Below, one piece after another: positions 37,117-46,100 of a stretch of DNA of 64,000 nt (position 1 is its first letter; each line of letters begins with the position of its first letter). Under the pieces are notes generated by a model. That model was not told the DNA's origin, searched no databases, and saw only the letters and a program-made list of their open reading frames with translations. The translations under genes and the position numbers were made by a program. The DNA lies in NCBI GenBank assembly GCA_900079765.1, contig LT599017.1, positions 2,635,766-2,699,765 of the forward strand, given 5' to 3'. Source of the DNA: an uncultured Eubacteriales bacterium. Lineage in GTDB: Bacteria > Bacillota > Clostridia > Oscillospirales > Oscillospiraceae.

Positions 37117-38997
37117 TTACCAGACCTCCTTGACGGCATGGAAGGCGCAGTTATCCACGCACGCGCCGCACTTGATGCAGTTCTCCTGTACGATAACGTA
37201 GGGGTTCTTGATCTCGCCCCGGATGGCGTTGGCGGGACAGTTACGGGCGCACTTGGAGCAGCCCTTACACTCGGTGGGCTCAATGACGTAGCGCTTGAGC
37301 TTCTGGCACTGGCCCGCGGGGCAGCGTTTCTCATTGATATGGGCCTCGTACTCGTCCCGGAAGTACCGGATGGTGCCCAGAACGGGGTAAGCCGCCGTCT
37401 TTCCCAGGCCGCACAGGGCGGTGTTGGAGATCATGTCGGCCAGCTCCAGCAGGTTGTCGATGTCCCCCTCCCGGCCCTTGCCGTCCACGATGCGCTCCAT
37501 AATCTCCAGCATGCGCTTAGTCCCCTCCCGGCAGGGGACACACTTGCCGCAGGACTCGTTCTGAGTGAAGTTCATGAAGAATCGGGCCACCTCCACCATG
37601 CAGGTGTCCTCGTCCATAACCACCAGGCCGCCGGAGCCGATCATGCCGCCCACCTTTTTGAGGGAGTCAAAGTCCAGGGGCAGGTCCAAATTGATCTCGA
37701 TGAGGCAGCCTCCGGAGGGGCCGCCGATCTGGACAGCCTTGAACTTCTTCCCGCCCCGGATGCCGCCGCCGATGTCGAAGATGATCTCCCGCAGGGTGGT
37801 GCCCATGGGTACCTCGATGAGGCCGGTGTTGACGATATTTCCGGTGAGCGCAAATGCCTTGGTGCCGGGGCTTCCGGCGGTGCCGTAGCTCTTAAACCAA
37901 TCGGCCCCGTCAGTGATGATGCGGGGGACGTTGGCGAAGGTCTCAACGTTGTTAAGCACTGTGGGCTTGTCAAAAAGGCCGTGCTCCACCGTGCGGGGGG
38001 GCTTGACCCGGGGCATGCCGCGCTTGCCCTCGATGGAGGCGGTGAGGGCGCTGCCCTCGCCGCAGACGAAGGCTCCCGCGCCCCGATTGATGTGGAGGCG
38101 GAAGTTAAAGTCGGTGCCCAGAATGTGGTCACCCAGCAGGCCCCACTCCTCGGCCTGCTTAATGGCGCCCCTAAGCCGCTCCACGGCCATGGGGTACTCG
38201 GCCCGGACGTAGATATAGCCCTCCTGGGCCCCGCAGGCAAGTCCCGCGATGATCATGCCCTCCAGCAGACGGTGAGGGTCACCCTCCATAATGGAGCGGT
38301 CCATAAAAGCGCCGGGGTCACCCTCGTCGCCATTACAGACGATGTACTTCTGCTCGGTCTTCTGGCTCCTCACCTGGCTCCACTTCTTCCCGGTGGGGAA
38401 ACCGCCGCCGCCCCGGCCCCGGAGAGCGGAGTCACTGACCTCCTTGACGATGGACTCGCCGTCCATCTCGAAGAGGGCCTTCTCCAGGGCGCTGTACCCG
38501 CCAATGGCCAGATACTCCTTGACGCTGGTGGCGTCGATATGCCCGCAGTGCTCCAGCACCAGACGAGTCTGCTTGTGGTAGAAGGGAATGTCGGACTGCC
38601 TTTCGTACACCTTGCCGTTCTGATGGTAGGCGATGCGCTCCACCAGGCCGCCCTTCACGATGGTCTCCTCCACGATCTCCTCGCAGTCGGAAAGCTTTAC
38701 CTTCGTATACAGATAGCCCTGGGGCTCGATGCGTACCAGGGGGCCCATCTCGCAAAAACCGTGGCAGCCGCTCTTCTTCATGCCCACCACGTCGCCGTGG
38801 GGCTCCTCCTCCAGCTCTACGGAGCAAGGGATATTCCGCTCCTCCATCAGCTCGCGGAGGCGGGCGTAGATCTCCAGTGAGCCGCTGGAGATGCAGCCGG
38901 TGCCGGCACAGACCAGGATCTTTTTGTTCTCGGCCTCCAGGCTGTTGGCGTACCGGGCACGGACGATCTGGAGCTCCTCTCTCGATTTCAGCAGCAT
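37117..38997 (-). CDS. hydB: NADH-binding hydrogenase subunit HydB (NuoF-like)
   Basis: A 626-residue flavoprotein. The ATG at 38997 follows GAGGAACTG and overlaps the hydC stop by 10 bases; the longer frame upstream is antisense-like noise. The N-terminal [2Fe-2S] thioredoxin domain shows CAGTGCISSG and CHGFC. The NuoF core has the FMN/NADH loop GRGGGGFPTGKKW, GAGAFVCGEGSAL, and the [4Fe-4S] motif ESCGKCVPCREGTKRM. The C-terminus adds two ferredoxin clusters (CKGCSKCARNCP, CIKCGACVDNCA). This layout is that of electron-bifurcating HydABC hydrogenases. Confidence 0.95.
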   Translation of the reverse strand: MLLKSREELQIVRARYANSLEAENKKILVCAGTGCISSGSLEIYARLRELMEERNIPCSVELEEEPHGDVVGMKKSGCHGFCEMGPLVRIEPQGYLYTKVKLSDCEEIVEETIVKGGLVERIAYHQNGKVYERQSDIPFYHKQTRLVLEHCGHIDATSVKEYLAIGGYSALEKALFEMDGESIVKEVSDSALRGRGGGGFPTGKKWSQVRSQKTEQKYIVCNGDEGDPGAFMDRSIMEGDPHRLLEGMIIAGLACGAQEGYIYVRAEYPMAVERLRGAIKQAEEWGLLGDHILGTDFNFRLHINRGAGAFVCGEGSALTASIEGKRGMPRVKPPRTVEHGLFDKPTVLNNVETFANVPRIITDGADWFKSYGTAGSPGTKAFALTGNIVNTGLIEVPMGTTLREIIFDIGGGIRGGKKFKAVQIGGPSGGCLIEINLDLPLDFDSLKKVGGMIGSGGLVVMDEDTCMVEVARFFMNFTQNESCGKCVPCREGTKRMLEIMERIVDGKGREGDIDNLLELADMISNTALCGLGKTAAYPVLGTIRYFRDEYEAHINEKRCPAGQCQKLKRYVIEPTECKGCSKCARNCPANAIRGEIKNPYVIVQENCIKCGACVDNCAFHAVKEVW

Positions 38998-39473
38998 TTC
39001 AGTTCCTCCCTCAGCTCGGCCACCAGCGCGGCGGCGGAATCCGGCGTCATAGCCGGGTGGACCTTGTCGTTCACGGTGATGACGGGGGCCAGACCACAGG
39101 CACCGAGGCAGGAGACGGTCTCCAGGGTAAAGTCCAGGTCGTCGGTGGTGTGTTTTTTCTCTGTAAGGCCCAGTTCCTTGCGCAGCCGCTCCAGGATGGG
39201 CACCGACTTGCGCACATGGCAGGCCGTGCCGTCGCACACCTTGATGACGTACTTTCCCTTGGGCTCAAGGGCAAAGTTCTCATAGAAGGTAGCCACGCTG
39301 TAGATCCGCACCTCGGGCACACCCAGCTTTTCCGCGAGATAAGGGAACACTGGACGGGGCAGGTAGCGGTAATGCTCCTGGATGCGCTGGAAAATGGCGA
39401 TGATGGCGCTGGGGTCCTGCCCCAGCTCGGCTAAAATGCCGTCTACTTCCGTGAAGTCAAAGGCTTCGCTCAT
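38988..39473 (-). CDS. hydC: Hydrogenase subunit HydC (NuoE-like)
   Basis: A 161-residue NuoE-like subunit with a helical N-terminus (AIFQRIQEHYRYLPRPVFPYLAEKLGV) and a thioredoxin-fold [2Fe-2S] domain with CDGTAC and CLGAC. It passes electrons within the HydABC complex. The ATG at 39473 has AGGAGG about 8 bases upstream. It precedes hydB with an overlap. Confidence 0.95.
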   Translation of the reverse strand: MSEAFDFTEVDGILAELGQDPSAIIAIFQRIQEHYRYLPRPVFPYLAEKLGVPEVRIYSVATFYENFALEPKGKYVIKVCDGTACHVRKSVPILERLRKELGLTEKKHTTDDLDFTLETVSCLGACGLAPVITVNDKVHPAMTPDSAAALVAELREELKCC

Positions 39474-39545
39474 GCCGGTTCCTCCTAAAAATGTTTTCTT
39501 TATTTCATACCCCGGCGGGGCTGAAAAACAAATGAAATGGAGCGG

Positions 39546-40721
39546 TCAGAAATACAGGGTTTCCACCCGCTTGCCCATCTTTTGCAGACAGTCGGCCACC
39601 TCGTCCACCAGGCGCATTTTGATATTGAAACTGATAGGGAGGCTGGGGTTCTGGTGGGCGGGATTGGCCGCCCGGCCCACGAAGAAACAGATGTCGGTGG
39701 CGCTTTCAAAGAGGGCGCGGGCCACCTGGGACGCGCCGTCCTTCTTGTAGCTCCAGTCGGTGTAGCTGCCGTTGTCCCCAAGGTAATCCTTCGCGTACTC
39801 CAGCACCCGGCTGAAGGTGATAACCCCCTCGGTCACCAGGTCCACCCCCTCGATCTTCGCCGTGGGGGGGATAGCCGGGTCCACGTAGACGGGCAGGCCG
39901 CAGTCCAGCGGTTTGCCCAGGTACTCGGCCGCCAGTGTAGAGGTGGTGCCGCCGCAGATGATATGCGCGCCCGGCCGGGCAAAGAAGAGGCCCATCATCC
40001 GATCCACATCCCCGGGGAAGGAAGGCGGGCCGATCATCAGGCTCAGGGGGCGGCGGCGGCGGATACGGATAGCGGCGGCGGTGGTGTCGTCCCCCGGGCG
40101 GCCGCTGTAAAGCTTGTTACATTGCCCCGTCAGCATGGCACAGACGGTCTTAGCGGTGTTGCCGCTGTTGTACATCAACTCCAGAAAGCGGATGATGTCC
40201 GCCCGATCCCAGCCGAAGTTTAGCTTTTGCCCCACCCCCGCATGGATGGCCCCGTCGCTCATGGCGACGAAGGTGTCGTCCTCCTGGAGCTCAAGGCGGG
40301 TCTTGTATATCTCCTTGCCGTCGATGGTCTCCCGCTCCATAGGGTAGTCGAAATGTTTGCCGCCCCGCAGTAAAATCACATGGGGGTTATCGTACTGGAT
40401 GATCTCGGCCTCCCGGTTTCCCTCAATGCGGATGATGGTGAAGGTAGAGTAGGCCACGCCCCGGACCTGGCAGACGGGCAAAGTTGCCGCGATGGTGGCC
40501 ACGCAGTCCTCGATGCTCATGTGGTTTGCCATCATGGTGGAGATGATCTTGGAGGTGAGGGTGGAGAGGATGTTGGCCTTCACGCCGCTGCCCAGGCCGT
40601 CGGCCAGGACCAGCACAGTGTCGTCCTCCCCCTGCCCCACCAGTTCCACATGGTCGCCGCAGAGCTGCTCACCCCACTTGTTTAGGCTGATATAGCCGAT
40701 GTCGGTACAGAATTCACTCAT
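39546..40721 (-). CDS. SpoIIE/PP2C-type serine phosphatase paired with the sensory hydrogenase
   Basis: A 391-residue soluble protein. Residues about 1-225 are a PP2C/SpoIIE phosphatase: GDHVELVGQGEDDTVLVLADGLGSG with the metal-binding DGLGSG, MSDGAIHAG, and GDDTTAAAIRI. Residues about 240-391 are a separate domain I do not recognise (ICGGTTSTLAAEYLGK, PPTAKIEGVDLVTEGVITFSR). I start at the ATG at 40721; it overlaps the stop of the H-cluster sensor gene by 8 bases and has GGAG upstream, so the two are translationally coupled. Such phosphatases accompany sensory [FeFe] hydrogenases and may dephosphorylate a regulator or the enzyme. Target unknown. Confidence 0.88.
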   Translation of the reverse strand: MSEFCTDIGYISLNKWGEQLCGDHVELVGQGEDDTVLVLADGLGSGVKANILSTLTSKIISTMMANHMSIEDCVATIAATLPVCQVRGVAYSTFTIIRIEGNREAEIIQYDNPHVILLRGGKHFDYPMERETIDGKEIYKTRLELQEDDTFVAMSDGAIHAGVGQKLNFGWDRADIIRFLELMYNSGNTAKTVCAMLTGQCNKLYSGRPGDDTTAAAIRIRRRRPLSLMIGPPSFPGDVDRMMGLFFARPGAHIICGGTTSTLAAEYLGKPLDCGLPVYVDPAIPPTAKIEGVDLVTEGVITFSRVLEYAKDYLGDNGSYTDWSYKKDGASQVARALFESATDICFFVGRAANPAHQNPSLPISFNIKMRLVDEVADCLQKMGKRVETLYF

Positions 40722-42390
40722 TGCCAAGGCTCTCCTTCAGCTTGGTAAGGGCCACCTTAGTCTCCGCGGTGGTCTCTCCCAGGAGCGAGGCGATCTCCTG
40801 CACCGTCCGCATCTGCTTTTCAATAATTTTGTCGGTGATCTCCACGGTGGCGAGGCTCATGGCTTCCCGTTCGGAGCGCTGCCGCTCCTCGTCGGTGATG
40901 TCCCGCATGACGCAGACCAGAATATCGCTGTTCTTGTCGTAGGAGACAGTCTGGTCCACACACTTCCCGTACTGATCGAGCCACAGGGCTTTCTCGTGGA
41001 CGATAGTCCCATTGTTCAGCGCGTCGCAGAAGGGCTGGGGGTCCAGTATGGCGTCCACACTCTTTCCCAGGGCCTCCGTTTGATCCCGAAAACCCATCAG
41101 GCGGCAGGCCGCGCTGTTAAGCTGCTGTACCCGGAGGGAACCGTCCAGGGCCAGAATGGCGTTGGGGGTATTCTGGATGATCTGGTCGGAGAAGGATTCG
41201 GCCTTCTCTTTTAAGTAGGGCAGGCACATGCCGATGTCGGCCTTCCCCGCCAGCACGGCGGCGGCTTTGTCCCGGCAGGTGTCGTACCCGCAGGAACCGC
41301 AGTTGAGCTCGTGCTCGGGCCGGGTCTTGCCCATGCGGCGCAAAACCTCTTCGATGGCCGCAGCACCCGGCCGCACGCTCTCCACGTTAAGCGCGGGGAA
41401 CCGCTTTTTCATCTGGTCGGGCGTCGGATGTTCCACCGGAAAGTCCCGGGGCCCGGCGTACCGGTCCACCACCACGTAGTCCCGCACCGCAGCCCGACGG
41501 TTCTTGCCCATAGCGGGGCCGCCTATGCAGCTTCCCGCGCAGGCGGACATCTCGATGAAACACCGGCCCATCTTCCCCGCCGCCAGATCCTGAAGGGCGG
41601 TAATGCAGTTCTCCACGCCGTCCACGGCGAGGTAGGCGCAGCCCGGGTCCTTTTCGGTCATAGTGCGCAGGATGCCCCCCGTAGTGGGGAAAAGTCTGGC
41701 CCTGCTCTCGGCGTTTCCGTCGGCCATGGGCTTCAGGGGGATACCTTCCTCGGCAAGCCAGGCGGACAGCTCCTCAAAGGTGAGGACGCAGTCCACGATG
41801 CCGGGGTAATCCTCAGCCTCCGCCTTCTTGGCAATGCAGGGGCCGATGAAGATGCACCGGGCTCCGGGGTGGCGGGCCTTCAGGTCCTTGCAGTGGGCCT
41901 GCATGGGGGAGAGCACCTTGGCGAGGTAAGGCAGGCACTCTGGGAAGTGCTTTTGAATGAGGGTGTTTACCGCATGGCAGCAGGTGGAAATGACGGCCTC
42001 CTGCTGCCCCTCGGCTATGATGCGGATGTACTCCTCCTTGACAATGGTGGCCCCAACGGCGGTCTCCTCCGCGGCGGCGAACCCCAGCTGCCTGAGCGCC
42101 TTATCCAGGGAGGCGATGGTCACGCCCTCCCAGCAAGCCACGAAGGAAGGGGCAAGGCTTGCGTACACGGTTGCGCCCGTGGCCAGGATGGCCTTGGCGG
42201 CGGGAATGTCGTTACGGACCTCCTTGGCATTCTGGGGGCAGGCCACAAAGCACCGGCCGCACAGGATGCACTCCTCCGGTACAATGTTGGCCTGCTGGTC
42301 CTTAAAGCTGATGGACTTGACGGGGCAGTTGCGGATGCACTTATAGCAGTTTTTGCAGTTGGAGCGCTTGAGCCGGATATACTCTCCCAT
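40714..42390 (-). CDS. Sensory [FeFe]-hydrogenase-like PAS protein (HydS type)
   Basis: A 558-residue protein. Domain order: two ferredoxin clusters (CKNCYKCIRNCP, CILCGRCFVACP), an H-cluster domain (about 65-350), a further [4Fe-4S] motif (CGSCGYDTCRDKA with a distal GMC), a PAS domain (about 410-520) and a C-terminal helix. H-cluster motifs are changed: L1 STCCHAV (His for Pro), L2 GPCIAKKAEA (Gly for Met), L3 EMSACAGSCIGGPAM. These changes and the PAS domain are typical of group-C sensory hydrogenases. It should report H2 or redox state to the coupled phosphatase. The gene lies 3 bases after rex. Confidence 0.9.
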   Translation of the reverse strand: MGEYIRLKRSNCKNCYKCIRNCPVKSISFKDQQANIVPEECILCGRCFVACPQNAKEVRNDIPAAKAILATGATVYASLAPSFVACWEGVTIASLDKALRQLGFAAAEETAVGATIVKEEYIRIIAEGQQEAVISTCCHAVNTLIQKHFPECLPYLAKVLSPMQAHCKDLKARHPGARCIFIGPCIAKKAEAEDYPGIVDCVLTFEELSAWLAEEGIPLKPMADGNAESRARLFPTTGGILRTMTEKDPGCAYLAVDGVENCITALQDLAAGKMGRCFIEMSACAGSCIGGPAMGKNRRAAVRDYVVVDRYAGPRDFPVEHPTPDQMKKRFPALNVESVRPGAAAIEEVLRRMGKTRPEHELNCGSCGYDTCRDKAAAVLAGKADIGMCLPYLKEKAESFSDQIIQNTPNAILALDGSLRVQQLNSAACRLMGFRDQTEALGKSVDAILDPQPFCDALNNGTIVHEKALWLDQYGKCVDQTVSYDKNSDILVCVMRDITDEERQRSEREAMSLATVEITDKIIEKQMRTVQEIASLLGETTAETKVALTKLKESLGNE

Positions 42391-42393
42391 ACT

Positions 42394-43026
42394 CTAGGTC
42401 CCCTCCCTGAGCTTATCCGCCAGGTGCTTGGAGAGCACGGCCAGCGAGACCGCCATGTTCTCGTTGTGCACCAGTATCCCCTCGGGCACCGTCAGGTGTA
42501 CGGGGGCGAAGTTCCAGATGGCCAGCACCCCGGCCGCTATCATTGTGTCGCAAACCGACTGGGCTGCGGCGGCGGGCACGGCGATGATACCGAGCTTGAT
42601 CTTCACCCGCTGGCACAGCTCCCCCAGCCGGGAGAGGGGAAAAATGCGCTTGCCGTTCTCGGTAACGCCCTGCTTGGAGCGGTCTGCGTCGAACCCGGCC
42701 ACGATGTCAAGCCCATAGGTGGAAAACCCCTCATAGGACAAAAGGGCCCTGCCCAAATTCCCCGCACCCACCAGGACGGCGCTGTCGGCGTTATCATACC
42801 CAAGGAAGGATTCGATATCGTAGATGAGGCCGCTGGTCTCGTACCCCACCTTAGGCCTGCCCCGGTCGCTCACTGCGGCCAGATCCTTGCGCACCTGTAC
42901 GTCCCCCAGGCTCAGGGCCTGGGCTAAGGAGGTGGCCGAAATGTACTCCGTGCCGGACGGAAGGGTTTTAAGATAGTTGAGGTACTGAGGCAGGCGCAGA
43001 AGGGTCTGCCGCGAGATGGTCAGCAT
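42394..43026 (-). CDS. rex: Redox-sensing transcriptional repressor Rex
   Basis: A 210-residue repressor that leaves DNA when NADH is high. The N-terminal winged helix reads ISRQTLLRLPQYLNYLKTL with SATSLAQALSLGDVQVRKDLAAVSDRGRPKVGY. The Rossmann domain has VLVGAGNLGRALLSYEGF and AVPAAAAQSVCDTMIAAGV, and the C-terminal swapped helix follows. The ATG at 43026 follows GAGGAGG; the longer frame runs through the operator. It is first in the hydrogenase operon and carries a Rex box in its own promoter, so it likely represses itself and the hydrogenase. Confidence 0.96.
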   Translation of the reverse strand: MLTISRQTLLRLPQYLNYLKTLPSGTEYISATSLAQALSLGDVQVRKDLAAVSDRGRPKVGYETSGLIYDIESFLGYDNADSAVLVGAGNLGRALLSYEGFSTYGLDIVAGFDADRSKQGVTENGKRIFPLSRLGELCQRVKIKLGIIAVPAAAAQSVCDTMIAAGVLAIWNFAPVHLTVPEGILVHNENMAVSLAVLSKHLADKLREGT

Positions 43027-43051
43027 GGCGTGCCTCCTCTCTATCGATTCT

Positions 43052-43081
43052 CTTTTATCGATATTATAATATCGATAAAAG
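43052..43081. promoter_or_regulatory. Perfect 30-bp palindrome over the rex -10 box
   Basis: The left arm is CTTTTATCGATATTA and the right arm is its exact complement, centred between 43066 and 43067 with no spacer. It spans the -10 box and most of the spacer of the rex promoter. It does not look like a Rex box; a second dimeric repressor, or a cruciform, is possible. Confidence 0.75.
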
Positions 43082-43091
43082 ACCTTGTCAA
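43063..43091 (-). promoter_or_regulatory. Sigma-A promoter of the rex-hyd operon
   Basis: On the minus strand, a perfect TTGACA (43086-43091), a 17-base spacer and a perfect TATAAT (43063-43068). It lies 37 bases upstream of the rex ATG. Confidence 0.9.
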
Positions 43092-43102
43092 CACTTTCAC
43101 AA
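43085..43102 (-). promoter_or_regulatory. Rex operator over the -35 box
   Basis: TTGTGAAAGTGTTGACAA on the minus strand fits the Rex consensus TTGTGAA-N4-TTCACAA with one mismatch in the core arms. It overlaps the -35 hexamer, so bound Rex should block the polymerase. Confidence 0.85.
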
Positions 43103-43138
43103 TAATAAAAAACAAAGGGAAGTCCTTCCTCTGCAGAA

Positions 43139-43178
43139 AATACGGGGGGACTCCAAGCTATCTGCTTGGAGTCCCCCC
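43139..43178 (-). terminator. Terminator of the large GH2 gene
   Basis: GGGGGGACTCCAAGC, loop TATCT, then the exact complement: a 15-bp stem. On the minus strand a GTATTTTC tail follows. It is 22 bases past the stop. Confidence 0.85.
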
Positions 43179-43199
43179 GTGTGCTTGTCACTATGGTTT

Positions 43200-46100
43200 T
43201 TACTTTGCTCCCAGCTCGATGAATCTCCGGAGGATGATGGCTACCTCAGCACGGGTGGCAGTGCCGGAGGGATCCAGACGGCCGCCGTCTTTCCCGGTGA
43301 TGAGGCCCAGGCCCACGGCCCAGTCCATAGCCTGTGCGGCCCAGGAGGAAACCCGGTCCCCATCGGTGAAGTCCTTGGCGGAGGAGCCGGTCTCAGGAGC
43401 GGAAACTTTTTCGCCCGCGTAACGGTACAGAAGCGCCGCGATCTGCTCGCGGGTAATGGTATTCTCCATGCCCGTACCGTCGGAGATCTCCGCGTCCACT
43501 GCCCAGCTCTGGGCGGCAGAGTACCAGATCTTTCCGGCAGCCGGGTCGCTGCCGCCCTCGTAGCGGTAGAGTACGGTGAGGAACATGCCGCGGGTCATGC
43601 TGGCCCCGGGGCTGAAGAGGTTGGCGCTGGTACCCTGGAACAGCTCGCGGCTTGCCACGAAGTTCACTGCCTCGGCATGCCAGTCGGCATTCTTCACGTC
43701 GTCAAAGCGCTTGCTGTTATCAACTAGCTTGAGCTTTGCGTCCTCGCTGAGGAGGACACGCAGACCATCCTCGGTGAGAACGGAGGACTTTACGATCTCC
43801 TCGGTACCGTCGCTCTTGACGATGACTGCGACCACGCCGGAGGTCAATGTCCCGGCGACGGGGATGGTGACGGCCACGCTGCCGGCGTTCTTGGGAAGGG
43901 CGACATTGGCAGTGGTCTCTCCGGCTGCGGTAGTGGCAGAAGTGACCTTTGTGCCGTCCTTACGGGTCTCGGTGGAGGTCATAGCGCCGCCGGGCTGCTT
44001 TTCCACCACCAGTTGGGTGCCGTCGGTCCAGGTGGTAGTCTCAGTGACCACGCCGGTCCTCTTGTTGGTGACGGTCTTAGTGATGGAGCCGTCGGCATTC
44101 TTGACTGTGGTGGTAGTCGTATTGCCGGAGGACGAAGAGGGCGCCTCATAGGTACTTACCGTGACGGCGCAGGTGGCGGTAAATCCGCCCTCCTGCGTGG
44201 TGACGGTGATGGTGGCGCTGCCCGCTGCCACAGCGGTGACGGTGCCGGTTTCGTCCACAGTGGCCACAGAGTCGTTGCTGCTGCTCCACGTCACATTCTG
44301 ATTGTCAGCATCGACGGGAACCACGCTGGCGGTGAGCACAGCCTTGGTGGTGCCGCCGCCCGCTGTGAGGGAGAGGGTATCCCTGCTGATGACAACGCCG
44401 GTGACCGGGGTGGGAACGTATGCGGCGATGGTGACAGAGAATCTGTCGCTGGCCAGGACATGGCCCGCGCCCGCGATACGGACCAGATACTCGCCGGGCG
44501 CGAGGCCGGTGACAGTTACATCGGTGATGGCGGTCCAGCCGGAGTCACCGGTTTTCTGATATTCCATGGTGTCATCAACGCCGGTGAGGGTGCCGTCAGC
44601 GCGGGCCTTGGTCTCGTCAGTCTTGCCCACGGAGGCGGGAATGGCGGCCTGTGTTAAATTAATAATCTGCTCCTCAGAGTCGCTGTTCTCTCCCTCGGTA
44701 CCAGGCTGATAGATGCGGATGGTGCTCCCCTCCACGAGGTCGGCATCGGAGAGGTCCACGGATACCGTTTCAGCCTCGGGGGCATCGGCAAGGGGGATCA
44801 TGGGTTCCTCTAGGATCTCGTCCTCGCTACCCTCAGTGAACTGGGCGGGTTCTTCAGCGGGTGCCTCAGAAGGCTCTTCAGTAGGCTCGGTAGTAGGCTC
44901 CTCAAGAGGCTTTACCTTAAGCCCCTCAGCGGACTCCACTGTCACCCATTCGCCGTTGTCAACGGCGAACCTCATACCAGGGGTAAGGTTGGTGAGCAGC
45001 ATGGTGGAGGCGTCGAATTCCGCCTCGGGGGTAGCTGCCTTCGGAACGCTGCCCTCAGCAAGCACCGTGACAGTCACAGCGCTGCTGGCGTGATGTGTTG
45101 CAGTTTCAGTATAGCGCACCTGATACTTGCCGTAAGACAAGCCGATGATAGGGCTGTCGATGACGGCGCTCCATTCGTCGGCACTCTCCGCCTTGTACTC
45201 CATGTCGGTGGTCACACCGGAGATGGTGCCCACGCCGCCGGTTACAGTGACGGGAGTACCCTGTATGGCCTTTTCCACAGCCTGGGTTTCCGCAGACAGG
45301 AAACCTGTGTGGTCACCCGTACCGCTGACAGTCAGGGTAATTTTTTTGCCGATGTCTTCAGCTGCGATGGTGTAGGTACTGGCCGTGCCAACAGGATTTT
45401 CCTCCCCCTCGCGGGTCCAAGCGTAAGTGACCTGAGCATCTGTGGGAAGAACTTCACTCAGGTTGGCGGTGAGGGTCTTTCCGAACACCGCTTTACCAAG
45501 GATGGAAAGCTTGCCGCTGATGCTGGCAATGTATTCGGTCTCACGGAAATCATACCACAGTTCGACGCTATCAAGGGACAGTTTCGCCTCGTCCTCCTGG
45601 TTCAATTGGTCGGCCGTCAGAGCCTCGCTATAGAGGCGGATGGTGCTGAAGTCGTTCTTGGAAGTACGCCCGGTTTCGGGGCAAACGCCGATGCCCAGAT
45701 CGAAATTGGAGGCCTTGATCTGCCCCACGTTGGTGAGACTGCCGATAATCCTGCCGTTCATATACACGGAGATGGTACCGCCGCTCACCGAGCCGTCATA
45801 GATGGCGGCCACATGATGCCAGTCCTTTACGTTTTCCGCCGTGAAGGAGTCCGTGAGCCCATTCTCGAGAGGCTTCCAGTTCGTTCCGTTGTAGATGTAG
45901 AAGTAGGGAATGCCGCCGGATACCCGGAACGCCATGCTGTGGTCACCATTACTCATGATCATACTGTAATCGGTACCAACTGTGCTGTAGTAGTTGGGCC
46001 GGATGGTGGCCTCAACCGTGAAGTTATTGCTGCCGCCGATTACATTATTAAAATAGCTGGTCTTTTCTCCGGTGTCCACCAGGAAGTAGCCGCTGAGCAC

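Noticed and set aside
37108-38880. A 590-codon plus-strand frame opposite hydB
   Set aside because: It is the antisense shadow of a strongly conserved NuoF-like gene in GC-rich DNA. It has low-complexity Gly/Ala/Leu/His content and no family motif.
41311-42927. A 538-codon plus-strand frame opposite the sensor hydrogenase and rex
   Set aside because: It spans two real genes on the other strand, has no ribosome site and reads as an antisense artefact.
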